A DNA stretch of 64,000 bases from contig NC_088714.1 of NCBI RefSeq assembly GCF_963576615.1, positions 34,690,643 to 34,754,642 on the forward strand. Direction: 5' to 3'. Below the pieces are notes generated by a model that saw only the letters and a program-made list of their open reading frames with translations, did not search any database and was not told the origin of the DNA. How positions within the stretch are numbered: position 1 is the stretch's first letter; each line of letters starts with the position of its first letter. This DNA comes from Watersipora subatra (Eukaryota; Bryozoa; Gymnolaemata; Cheilostomatida; Watersiporidae). This document shows positions 46,826 to 58,117 of this stretch, piece after piece. A program made the position numbers and the translations under genes.

Positions 46826-48724
46826 CAATTACATCGTCTACGTATCTGCCTGAGTAGCTAAGGTAGGAGTTGATGTTGACAAGCTGGTCCATCTCTTGAT
46901 CACCTGTCTGGTAACTCGCGTGGGCAGGCCTTCTCCATCGGTACCATTTATAAATGATTGTATGTCGGTAGAACCAGCCTATCAGTAGTAACCCAAGAAT
47001 CGTCAAGACAGCGATTCCAGTTATAAATGCCGCGTTCAAAGGTAAATTTTCATGAGGTTTCATGTCATCCTTTGCGGGTTTCTGTTGGGACATGAGATAT
47101 TGCGTAATCGTCATTTCAACTTCAGCGCATACGATATCTTGTGTATCTACCACCGATGAAGAGTTGATAAGCCAGTGAATATATGGTAACGAAGTGAAAT
47201 CTGTACATCGGACATCATTACCAGCAAGTTTTACTTCTAGATTAGTCTCTTCATTTTGGTCGTCGATCTCATTACGGAAGACCTCATCGATGTAGAATAT
47301 CTCATTGTCACGGAGGTCAAGAAAAAGAAGCTCTTTGTTCTCACTGATAGAAATGTTCCAAGCAATCAAGTGGTTTCCATGTAAATCTAGATGTGTGAGA
47401 TTAGGGTGGTTAGCGAGAATCATGCGATTGCTAAAGTACAGGATTCCTCCATCTTGTTGCTCTCCAAGATCGAGTCTTCTCAATAAAGGGGCGCTTCTTA
47501 ACCGCTCCGCTTCGAGATCTTCTCTTAAGAACTGTCCTAGTTCATTTCTCGACATTTCTAGGTGTTGGAGTGGTAAATGCTGAAATGTATCTACGTTCCA
47601 ACCTCGCATACGACATTCTATACAGGAAATGGTGGTTAGATATTTAAATCCAACCACCTGACTACATGCGCCAAAAGCAAAATTTGAATAAGAAAAATTC
47701 AACGTGTCGGCATTGTTGGGATACAAATAAATGTTTGAACATAAATCGCTTGAAATCTCCTGTTCGGACTCCGTTACGAAATTATTGTATCCAATGGCAG
47801 CGGTAGTGAGATTGACAAGAAAGAACCTGATATTTCGAATGTAGGTAACAATATTTTCGTTTGAGCGCTGAGATTCTTCAAGTAAATAATATATAGTACT
47901 ATTTATAGCTTTGTTAGATGTGTGAGGCTTAGCCATATCCTGTATATTAGCAATTAATTGGCTTATCAGGTCAACATTATTGGAGCATAGCCCATTGAGC
48001 AAACATTGTGGGTCTTGTGAAATAAGAGCGATAACAGCATCAGACAAAAGTTGGAAATCCACAATGTCTGGTTGGTGATTATGATCCCAATAGAAGTCGT
48101 CATCCAGGAATAAAGGGCTGTCCTCATTACAATTTAATATCCTTTCGTCATATCCTCCGCAGTCAAAGGCAGTAGTCAGAGCTTGAAGTCCGATAAACCT
48201 GAGAGCTGGTAACTGCAAGTCTGTGTTGTAAAACACAGTTTGGTCTGGTTCGGGTACCGGTTGACCTTGCACAGTTTCCGCAATGTAAAATGCAACTCCG
48301 CTGAAGTCATTCTGGCTAAGGTCAAGATATTTCAATTCAGGAAACAATTCTCTAAGGTTTATCCCTGTTGCCTCTTTCACTTGGTTGGCTTGAAGAAAAA
48401 GTGCTTGAAGAGATGTTCCATTGAGGTTTGCTACGTACCCGTTGAGAGTCTCATTCCACGGACACACAATTCCGTCCCGATTAATATTATCTAGGATTAA
48501 TGTTTTTAGTTTGTTTCCCACACCAAGTGTGATTTCTATTAAATGACCAGTCAAATGATTACAAGAGAGATCTAATCTTTCTAGAGTTGTCCAAAAGTTC
48601 TGCAGAAATGCTCGATCAATCTTTTGGATCTTACAGTTTCTGGCAGAAAAGCGCTTTAACGGTAATTTAGACAAGGTTAGCTGATCATTGGCTTTTAGAG
48701 ATGGCACATTGCATTCATACCCTC
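46826..48724 (-). CDS. Toll-like receptor, LRR-LRRCT-transmembrane exon
   Basis: This 1,899-nt exon starts after an acceptor (gttgcag) in phase 1 and ends at a GTGAGT donor in phase 1. It encodes leucine-rich repeats (LERLDLSCNHLTGHL, LKYLDLSQNDFSG, LTHLDLHGNHL, LLFLDLRDNEIF) and a long acidic interruption with cysteines in the middle. A C-terminal cap follows (CTDFTSLPYIHWL with a later VCAEVE). One membrane segment (AAFITGIAVLTILGLLLIGW) comes next, then a basic stop-transfer stretch, and the start of the TIR domain (YLSYSGRYVDDVI). The frame is uninterrupted over 632 codons, strong evidence for a functional gene. Ligand and pathway cannot be told from sequence. Confidence 0.9.
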
Positions 48725-49311
48725 CTGCAACATGAGCAACAAGTGATGGTCTACAGGTAGCACCGCATTAGTACAGTAACTGTGGTCTATTGATATGTTA
48801 GTTATGGAGCTTAAGGCTGGTTCAAGCTACATGTATATCACCATATATCGGTGTTAATCCAATAATACTTTGGTGATCGTCTGTGATAACAATATTCACA
48901 CTATCACAAACCCATCCACATCTACGTTTGCATCAACGAATAGTTTTCGGCATAGCATTCTCATTGTACAATGCTGACATGGAAATGATGCAGTACTAGT
49001 TCGGCAGCACCTGTCATAGAATAAAATATAGATTTAGCTATCCTCGACAACCAATCACTATCGCCAAAGTAGTGTATACTGTACAAGCTGTCGTGGATGT
49101 TCAGCAAGGTATCGACAGTGTTTGACGTCTGCAATGTTTTTCAATGTAAACGCCTTGCCTCGACGATGTCATCAATTTAGGGATGTCATCCACAAGGATA
49201 CTGCTGACATGTGGCGTTATAGTGTGAATCAAGCTCTAGAAATAGTAATTAGGGTGATACTTGTATTTTACTAGCAAAAGTAAACTTGTTTGCTGAGTTT
49301 ATAGCTGGTGC

Positions 49312-49490
49312 AGTACAGACAGCTTATAGTAGGTGCCTTATTGACAGCTTATAGTAAATGCCTAACTAACAGCTTATAGTAGGTGCCTTACTGACAGCTT
49401 ATAGTAAGTGCCTTACTGACAGCTTATAGTAAGTGCCTTACTGACAGCTTATAGTAGGTGCCTTACTGACAGCTTATAGCAAGTGTGTGC
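49312..49490 (-). repeat. 25-bp minisatellite, about seven copies
   Basis: The unit is gacagcttatagtaagtgcc plus ttact. It lies in the receptor intron between 48725 and 51502. Confidence 0.88.
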
Positions 49491-50229
49491 TCAAAGAATC
49501 TAAGTCTAACGCAACACGTCTGTCATGTTATTAATAGTGGATGTTAAATGGCAGTATTAACAGCATTCTTTTCATCTTGCAAAATACCAAATAATTTGTA
49601 TATTTGGAGCTGGCTTCAATTAGCAAAGAGCGTGCTAAACGCTATGAGATCTTTCACATTGAATTTGAACACATCCTTCTTTTATTGAAAAGTCCAGTTT
49701 TCTGGAGATGCTCAGTGCTGCAACACTGTAGAATATTAGCATATCTGAGCATGTTTGGCATTAGGAAAGTTTGGACCTGTTCATCAAATGCTCAATAAAG
49801 ACAATGTATATTGTCAGCAAATTTACAGTGCGATTTGGTGAGAGGGTCACGAATATATCACAAACAATCGTCCATTAGTATCATTGAAATGTGAAAATAA
49901 GGATTTGTTTTGCCTTTCTTCCTAATCTGATCTAGGTTCATCAATCACTTCTACTGTTCTTAGAGAGTGAGGTTTGTGGATTTGGTTGTGCGGAAGTATC
50001 CCTAATAAGGACGTATATTAGAAAAGAACAAACAAACTTTCTGTCAATGTTACATGAACGCTTGTTTGAATCAACATTCTGAAAACCCTTTCTGTTCGAA
50101 CATTTGATTAGCAGGTCATCATTTTCCTTATTATTTTAAATATTTGTCTAACGGTATTTTTATTCATATAGATAAAATATTTAAGTTTTTGAAGGTTTAC
50201 TAGGACAGCTTAGTTTGATATGAACTAGT

Positions 50230-50715
50230 ATAGTGTGTAGTCAGTCTCTACAAGGTTGGTTTCATGGTAGTGTGTAGTCAGTCTCTACAAGGTTGGTTTC
50301 ATCGTAGCGTGTGGTCAGTCTCTACAAGGTTGGTTTCATGGTAGCGTGTGGTCAGTCTCTACAATGTTGGTTTCATGGTAGTGTATAGTCAGTCTCTACA
50401 AGGTTGGTTTCATGGTAGTGTGTGGTCAGTCTCTATACAAGGTTGGTTTCATGGTAGTGTGTGGTCAGTCTCTACAATGTTGGTTTTATGGTAGTGTGTG
50501 GTCAGTCTCTATACAAGGTTGGTTTCATGGTAGCATGTGGTCAGTCTCTACAATGTTGGTTTCATGGTAGCGTGTGGTCAGTCTCTACAATGTTGGCTTC
50601 ATGGTAGCGTGATGTCAGTCTTTACAAGGTTTGTTTTATGGTAGCGTGTAGTCAGTCTCTACAAGGTTGGTTTCACGGTAGTGTGTAGTCAGTCTCTACA
50701 AGGTTGGTTTCATGG
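50230..50715 (-). repeat. 37-bp minisatellite, about thirteen copies
   Basis: The unit is ggtagtgtgtagtcagtctc tacaaggttggtttcat, with some 39-bp units that carry an extra ta. It lies in the same receptor intron. Confidence 0.9.
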
Positions 50716-51055
50716 CATTCGAGCAGAAGTTTCTGAAGCGAGCATATTTTGCCTGAAACGACCAAAGCTAGTAAAGACCAGCTACAAATTTCAGACCTGA
50801 GCTCAAAAAATCCTTTTAATTCTAAGTATTTTCTGTACTTTGGTCATACTATTATATTTGTTGTTTTAGCATCATAACTGGATGGCCATTTGTGAAGAGG
50901 TAAAGTACATATTACATTTGCTAAATATATGTTGTTCAATAAACACCAGCTTCAATTGCACTTGGCTCAACCATATTGACCATGACCTGATTTTTCATGC
51001 TTTGGTTACTAGTGCAAATTCTCCTAACTGAGGTTACTGACATTGAAAGTTTCGC

Positions 51056-51346
51056 ATGATTCACAATATAGGCATCTCTTCATGAGCTGATGCGTGAACT
51101 GCAGCACCTCATGATAGTCACAATATAGGCATCTCTTCATGAGCTGATGCGTGAACTGCAGCACCTCATGATAGTCACAATATAGGCATCTCTTCATGAG
51201 CTGATGCGTGAACTGCAGCACCTCATGATAGTCACAAAATAGGCATCTCTTCATGAGCTGATGCGTGAACTGCAGCACCTCATGATAGTCACAATATAGG
51301 CATCTCTTCATGAGCTGATGCGTGAACTGCAGCACCTCATGATAGT
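51056..51346 (-). repeat. 57-bp minisatellite, five nearly identical copies
   Basis: The unit starts cacaatataggcatctcttc and ends cagcacctcatgatagt. Copies differ at about one base (aatat/aaaat), so expansion is recent or the copies are homogenised. It lies about 150 bp from the next receptor exon. Confidence 0.92.
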
Positions 51347-51502
51347 CAAATTATGTTAAAAGTCTAAAGCTGATATGGCATATGTACCCCGACTCACATC
51401 GCTAGTCGCTAGTACAGCTACGACTACTCTATAGCACTACAATCATATATAGACTTTACCTTGATGAAGGTTTGTGAAGGCAACCAAAGAGAAGGTGCTT
51501 AC

Positions 51503-51665
51503 CGAGGCTGAGGGTGTGGAGATGAGAGAGATGTGAGAGTTGCGTGCTGAATGTTGGTGTGCCTGTAATATATAGTTCCTCTAGCGTCTCATTCAGCGCT
51601 GTAACAGCTTCGTAGTCAAACTCTGTAGGTCTCCTGTTCTGTTTCATCCTAAACAGCATACGCAT
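51503..51665 (-). CDS. Toll-like receptor, internal LRR exon
   Basis: The acceptor (ctaaacag) gives a start at 51665. The exon reads MRMLFRMKQNRRPTEFDYEA in phase 0, then LEELYITGTPTFSTQLSHLS and LHTLSLG, a leucine-rich repeat. It ends at a GTAAGC donor in phase 1. That joins the 48724 exon exactly, giving LSLGGYECNV. Exon 57661-58034 ends in phase 2, so these two cannot be spliced directly. One more exon between 51.7 and 57.6 kb is expected and was not found. Confidence 0.75.
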
Positions 51666-52261
51666 CTGTTTAGATATGTAACAAAGACCTAGATATGGTT
51701 TCTGGGGTGCAAACAGGAGTTACGCAAAAATATAAAGCTGTTTATTTCTTTGTTAGTGATGTTGAGCTTAATATATTTCTGATTTAAACCACTGTTAATA
51801 AAGCTCTTAACAAGGCTTTTCACGAAAAAATAGAATATAATGATTCAAGTTCGCTATATTATAGCTTTTAATTGGAATTGCTAATACTAAATTCCATTAT
51901 CTATATTTATAAGTCTCAAACCCACTAGGCGATATTTAGTGCGATATTTAGTGCGATACTGGGCTGCGTGGTGCCTATCAGCGCTAGAGCTCGCTCAGCA
52001 AGCTCATGCAGAGCAATAACGCTAGACATTCTCTATTACAATCATAGACCTTTTACCTATACTAAACTAAGTATAGTTAATAAGTCTATGATTACAACTT
52101 CGTCGCAAGGGATATGCATTTTGATTGGTTGGTTTTTCTTAGAATGCAATTCTATGGCAGGGAATATTTTTTTATCGTTGTTCACCAACAAACAGCAGCA
52201 ACATTTTGTTATTTTGTTACGATTGAAATATCATCAAAACTAACACTGATGTGTTCATAGA

Positions 52262-52575
52262 TTTGATAAGAGCACACCCAGCCCTCTACGACAGAGATAA
52301 GAGCACACCCAGCCCTCTACGACAGAGATAAGAGCACACCCAGCCCTCTACGACACAGATAAGAGCACACCCAGCCCTCTACGACACAGATAAGAGCACA
52401 CCCAGCCCTCTACGACACAGATAAGAGCACACCCAGCCCTCTACGACACAGATAAGAGCACACCCAGCCCTCTACGACACAGATAAGAGCACACCCAGCC
52501 CTCTACGACACAGATAAGAGCACACCCAGCCCTCTACGACACAGATAAGAGCACACCCAGCCCTCTACGACACAA
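52262..52575 (-). repeat. 31-bp minisatellite, ten copies
   Basis: The unit is gataagagcacacccagccc tctacgacaca, nearly identical in all copies (one g/c change). It lies in the long receptor intron. Confidence 0.93.
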
Positions 52576-53439
52576 TACACAAAAATTACAAAGAAACCCA
52601 GTAAAAACCAACATTGGAAAGTCAATCGTTGCGCAGGCTGACGATCATGAGAATAGTGAATATTTGTTATATTACAAATGAAAAACTGCTATAAAGTAAA
52701 CTATATATAAAAATCTGTATATTATTTTAAAATATGTAGATCTTTATATATAACTATATGTAAAAATCTATATAGATTTTTATATATAGCTATAATATAT
52801 AAATCTTGCAGTTTAAATACAAGAATCGTTTTTTTCTTGTCTTCTGGTAGAGAACAATCCATGAAAGAGAGATAGGCCTAATAACAAAAGCGGAAGTCGT
52901 TTATATCATTGCCTAAAAGGCGCCACATTGACTTAAAATTGTTAACAACTTCGAAGAAACTAATGATACGGAATGTTATTGGCAGTTTGTGAGCGTACTC
53001 GCGTTATCGTTTGCTAGTGAATCGCTCAAGTGTGTTTAGGGACACACCAGCGCTATCTCCGCAATCCCCATGACGCAGACAATAAAATTTCCCAGTGTGT
53101 TTGGACCTTTAGTCTTTTGTTTTTTATGTTAAACCCTGTGTCCAAATGTAGCATTAAAATTTAGCAATGGAAATTCCGCCTGGCATTGGATGCCATCTCA
53201 GGACTTCCAGGTCTACAAGCAGCGATCTTCACCATTAAGCTACACAGAACACAAAGGGTTCATTGATCAAATAGTCATAACATTGCTTAAGATACTCATT
53301 CTTAAAGCGCTTGCTTTAGATTAATGATTAGCACTGTTGTCCGTCACGACTGGCCCAAAAGCTTTTCAGGTAAGTTAGCCGATTTAATTAAATAATTAAT
53401 CGTTAGGTTATTATTGCCCGTGCAACATTGGGCATTCGG

Positions 53440-54345
53440 TTAACTATACTATAAAGTTTCTTTTTCTGACTTTAGATTTGGCCAAAATATATTCCCACGA
53501 CCAAACACGAGCGAAGCGATTGTTTGGGAGCTTTATGATAAATTCATATGCGCATGCAACTCCCGAAAAATTATCCGTCACGGCAGTGACCAAACCCTTG
53601 TACCGAAATCCCATCCAAAAATTTAACCATTTTTGTGTAGAGTCGTTTAAGTATAGTAATGATACAAAACACATGTAAACCTATTTAAATATGTTACCTA
53701 GTCTTTAAAAAATTGGCGCAATTTCCTAAAACTTACCCATCTGATCGGATTATACATAACTAGACAGATTAATTTGGCCTAAAATCGCAATAAAAACTTG
53801 ACAAGCGGTTTTTTATCGAAATTAAGACCGGCCAACTAAACGCCGATAAGGCCGTGCGACAGAGAGTAGAACCATTAAGCTGTGCGCATTTCACCTGAAA
53901 AACGTGCACATTTCACCAGTTTATGGCACTGTCCAATTGCCGAAGGTTTCTGTAATTAACGTAGAAGTACTGAAAAGTAATCCGTTTCCTTTTTTGCCGA
54001 TTCTACCAGACTCTGACATTTCGGACACTTACAATGAGTACTTTGGTATTCCAACTGATATCCAAAGCAGTGAAAGTAAAGGAAATGACGATGATATTCT
54101 TCTAACGATTCTTATAAGATTAGTACAATATTTAATTGTAAGAATAATTATTCGATTTTATAAGATTATTATAACATATAGTAATAAGAATAATCATTCG
54201 AATTTTCAAAATCAAAGTATATAGTGACCAATGGTGTGCAATATGTTACTGTTATTATTTTTCTAAAGATTTGTTGATGATATTGCGGCTGTGCCCAATA
54301 TCGTGGTACTGCCAAGCCATTTTTAATATCTGCAAAATTAAGTAA
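53440..54345 (-). repeat. Dispersed repeat, copy lacking the foldback insertion
   Basis: Matches 15705-17230 in reverse complement apart from the 16210-16886 insertion; the empty site is near 53830. On the plus strand an open frame of 106 codons at 53904-54224 starts MHISPVYGTVQLPKVSVINV. No family was recognised. The stretch 54230-54490 and 54530-54780 also match 3640-4480. Confidence 0.6.
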
Positions 54346-54492
54346 TAGGCCTACATTTTCTTATAGATATACATCTATTTCTATGACAACCAGCTAAAAT
54401 ATGTTTAGATTTTTAAATTCAACATAATTTTTTAGATATAAATACAGAAATCTAGATAAATATCACAACTTCTTGATATTGGTTGCTATGAC

Positions 54493-54540
54493 CAATGATA
54501 TACAGCCCCCCATGCAGTCTGTGTATATTACACAGCAGCT
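54493..54540. repeat. Partial copy of the TGATATACAG hairpin repeat
   Basis: CAATGATATACAGCCCCC is followed by catgcagtctgtgtatatta, close to the 46-bp element at 33620-33665 read in reverse. It sits at the point where this dispersed-repeat copy differs from the one at 3640-4480. Confidence 0.5.
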
Positions 54541-54909
54541 TGCCATTTTACTTCTAATATTGCATTTCTCGTATATTGCAGGGGAAATATATAAACATAT
54601 AATCTTTGCCTTTCATTATTGCTGTTTGTTGTACATAATAATACCCACACCCAGTACATTGAAGCTACCATTGCAGCTATCCTATTGCACTGCAGTGCCA
54701 TTTGACTGCTAATATTGCATTTCTCAACCGGCAGTACCCTTTTTTTTTCCAATACCACTTTGGTCCCAGGCTGTATAACAGGGGAATGTCTAGTTATAAT
54801 ATATAACGTCATTTCATTCACATACATGCATACGGCATACACACATAGATGGCATTCTAAATGATTTTCTTCGTGCAAATGGTAATGATGTCTTCTTCTA
54901 CCCTTGTAT

Positions 54910-55120
54910 AACTCCTCTTTACGTTTCTTGAAACGTATTACTAGAAGACTAGATGGCTTTTTGAGTTAATGATTTCAGCTCTATGTCTTTATATAACTTG
55001 ATGACTGACTCTATGACTTAATGGATCTTTAACTAAATTTGACTCTTTGACTTAATAGCTTGATGATTCAATGACTTAATGACTCTACGATTTAATGACT
55101 ATCATTTTAGGACTTCATGA
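54910..55120. repeat. Degenerate tandem repeat, about 15-18 bp
   Basis: Loose repeats of gactctatgacttaatg. A similar short block occurs near 56690-56760, next to the second copy of the local duplication. Confidence 0.5.
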
Positions 55121-55129
55121 CTCTATAGC

Positions 55130-55437
55130 AGGCAGTTAGAGAAGAGGCAGTAGTAGAAGAGTGTCAAAGGAAGTAAATAGCACAGGCGTCATCATAGAAA
55201 AACTGCTAATAAAGAAGTCAGCTAGTGGCAGGCATCACGAGGAAACATGTCATGGCAGCACTTATAGATATGGTACACAAGCGAGCAGATGAGATAATAC
55301 GAGTAGATTGATGTCTTCTATTAATAGCTTAGTAATGCCCAGCGACTCCTCTCATTGGTTTTAAAGCTGACCAATCGCAACCATCCTGGCTGCGTTTGTT
55401 TACCGAAGGAGTGTGACGTAGCTTAAAAATATATTGA
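55130..55437. repeat. Local direct duplication, copy 1
   Basis: About 300 bp (from aggcagttagag to taaaaatatattga) recur at 56795-57111 with roughly 85-90 percent identity by eye. Both lie in the long receptor intron and contain cattggttttaaagctgacc. No gene was recognised. Confidence 0.75.
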
Positions 55438-55439
55438 TC

Positions 55440-56790
55440 TTTGGTGAACTTGTGTAATCAATACCCTCAGGCGACAGTTCCTTATAATTATCAAACAGGA
55501 GTGTAGACACAAGTAAACATGCATTATACTAGGAAGTAGGTTTATTTTAGGCAGATCATGGTATGCTTGAGTGAGGATGAACTGCCTTGTCTGACTTTTT
55601 GATTCAATTCTCAATATTCATATTAGCAATTGATTAGTTCCAACTGGGTCAAGTAATATTCAGTTAGAGGCAGCAGTTAATTTAACCCTCCCATAATATC
55701 ACAATGTATCGTTGGGCAACTAATTTAAAACTAGAAAAGGACAAATATTTTCAAAGGTTTATGCTGAATACGCACTGAACAGGTAGTTGAGGATAATGTG
55801 CAAAAGACAGCTTCAACACATTACAGTGAAACCTCAGTTTTCGACCATAATCCATTTTTCAAGGTTAGTTGAAAAGCGATCGATTTGCAATCTAAAATTA
55901 TTTTTTCTGTTTTCAAAGCTGTCTTTTATTCTTCATACCAGAAACTGATACATGCATGTAATAGAAGAGCGGGTAATGTGTAAAATACAGCAGTTGTCTC
56001 ACAAAAAATCTATTAGCCTAATAGACTACACTAGGTTGGGGAACATAGCCTACTGTACTGCTGTATCTGTAGCGACTCATACCCGAGTCTTGTGTACTCA
56101 GTGCTTGGTGTACTGAATATATAAATAAAAAATTACAGAAATAGACGTGTGTTTTAATTTTATAAAAAATATCCTAACATCCTGAAAAAAAACAAGAATT
56201 TCGTAAGTTTTATCTTTAGCAATTCTAACAGAAACATTTAAGTAGTGAAGGTCAACCTATGCTAAGGTTACGATCTAAAACAAATCTAATACAAGAGTAC
56301 GGTAATGTATCCTAGCAAAGATTGCGTGAAATATAAATAACTCAGCGGAAACATTTTGTCCTTCATTTTTACCGATTGTAATGTAAAAACATATAAGGCA
56401 TTTTTCGGTTTAGTCAAAAGCCTTTTAGTCAAAGTTTGAAGCGAGAAATCTCAAATTTTCTGGTTGAAGTCCGACTTGAATCGAGATCAAAAATGTTCGC
56501 AAGTCGAAGTATGACTGCAATTCATTTATTTAAAAAGCCCAAAACGGTGCTAGTGCCACTCCGCTCAAGTACATAGTAGAAAATGATATGCTTAAGATAA
56601 GACGTTTTTTAAATATAAACTGCCACAGCGCACCGGCATGCAGCCATGTATGCAATAACAAGAAAGTAAATAAGGATACTGAGTTGATGGCTCTATGACT
56701 TTATGATTTGTAGCTCTATGACTGAATGAACCTATTACATAATGACTTTATAATTTAACAAGTCCATAACACAATGCGCAAATGATCAGT
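55440..56790. other. Intronic stretch without recognised exons
   Basis: AT-rich sequence between the two copies of the local duplication. I looked for the missing leucine-rich exon on the minus strand and did not find one. Confidence 0.35.
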
Positions 56791-56794
56791 AAGT

Positions 56795-57111
56795 AGCCTG
56801 AGTGATATAGGCAGTTATGGCAGAAAGGTGTCAAGGGAAGTAAATAGCACAGGCGCCATCATAAGAAAACTGCTAATAAAAAGGTCAGCTGGTGGCAAGC
56901 ACCACGAGGATACATGTCATGGCAGCACATATAGATATGGTACGCAAAGGCTTTGGCAAGTAGACAAGATAATATGATTGGATTGATGTCTTCTATTATT
57001 AGCTTAGTGATGCCTAGCGACTCTTTTCATTGGTTTTAAAGCTGACCAATCATAACCATTCTGGCTGCGTTTGTTCACTACAGGAATGTGGCGCAGCCTA
57101 AAAATATATTG
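56795..57111. repeat. Local direct duplication, copy 2
   Basis: Sister of 55130-55437, in the same orientation and about 1.67 kb away. Confidence 0.75.
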
Positions 57112-57660
57112 AAAGTAATAGTACAAACACACAGTAAATAAGACCATTTAAAATGTATTGTCAGACATTAATGAACTTTGATTGTTAAAATGCTATAAAA
57201 TGAACCAAATACAGTAGATGCTCCTCCAAGGTGAAATGCTATACAACTAATTAAACTTGTGCTGTTTTTTCTCTTATTTGCTTCTGATAAGAACAACGAA
57301 GTATTCAGGTCATCAGAGCATAGTTGATTGCACTCTAGCGTCAATAATACTTCAAGATGTGCCAATTCAGAGAAGATATGCAAAGCTGGCTGCTAATCGC
57401 TAACAGTATGTCAGTGTTTAAATTTTAGAGATACAAAGAAATTACATTTGAAAATTTGAAATTGCATTATCTATCATGCTTTTGTTTTGATAGGTAAATT
57501 GGGATTTGATTTTTCTTTAGAAGCGCTATGTTGCTGTAGGTTTACAAGTTTGTAAATATTAGTTACCTGTCGGCAAGTCGCCTCCGTACTCTTATCAACG
57601 CTAGTTAAACATACAGGTAACTAGTACTAGATTAGATAGTAACCTGGTCATATAACTCAC

Positions 57661-58034
57661 CTCAAGGTTTTAAGATTTGTCAAACCTTGAAATGATTCTC
57701 TTCTGATGGTTCTTTCCGATAAAGTTATGTTATTGAAGGAAATGTCCAAATGTAAGAGCTGTCCTAGAGAGGAGAAAACTCCAGCAGGAATATTTGTAAG
57801 CTCGTTATTTGAGAGGTCGAGGGTGTGAATCTCCGTGAACATGTTCAGTGTAGGTATTTGCTGTAGATTATTGTTGTTGAGTTTGAGAACATGAATCAAT
57901 CTCAGCTTGCTCATGCCAGTTTGTGACGGATGAAAAGTGGTGAGTCTTTGTCCTGAACAGTCTAATACACCTGGTACTGTACAGTAGCAGCTCTCTACCA
58001 TACACGGTTGATAACTCCTTCCTGCTATCAACTT
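57661..58034 (-). CDS. Toll-like receptor, LRRNT and first LRRs (exon 2)
   Basis: The acceptor (ttttatag) above 58034 starts the exon in phase 0. The protein reads KLIAGRSYQPCMVESCYC, then CSGQRL, a cysteine-rich N-terminal LRR cap. Leucine-rich repeats follow (LIHVLKLNNNNLQQIPTLN, IHTLDLSNNELTNIPAGVF, LLHLDISFNNITLSE, LTNLKTL). It ends at a GTGAGT donor in phase 2. This is an extracellular ligand-binding region by family knowledge. Its phase-0 start fits the signal-peptide exon at 59846-59905, across the intron that carries the splice-donor minisatellite. Confidence 0.85.
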
Positions 58035-58117
58035 CTATAAAAATGTTTAGGCATGCATAGAAACTTATTGTATTCCACATTAAAAATTGTATATAGTCTT
58101 TGTGCTTGATGGACTGT

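Noticed and set aside
51024..51335. Repeat protein with LMKRCLYCDYHEVLQFTHQ units
   Set aside because: The 57-bp minisatellite in a receptor intron is open in one frame because 57 is a multiple of three. No independent evidence of coding.
52262..52575. CRISPR-like array of 31-bp repeats
   Set aside because: The units are directly adjacent with no spacers, in an animal genome.
57168..57383. Possible leucine-rich exon with LAHLEVLLTLECNQL
   Set aside because: Spacing of leucines has an extra residue, and no splice sites fit the phase needed between exons at 57661 and 51665.
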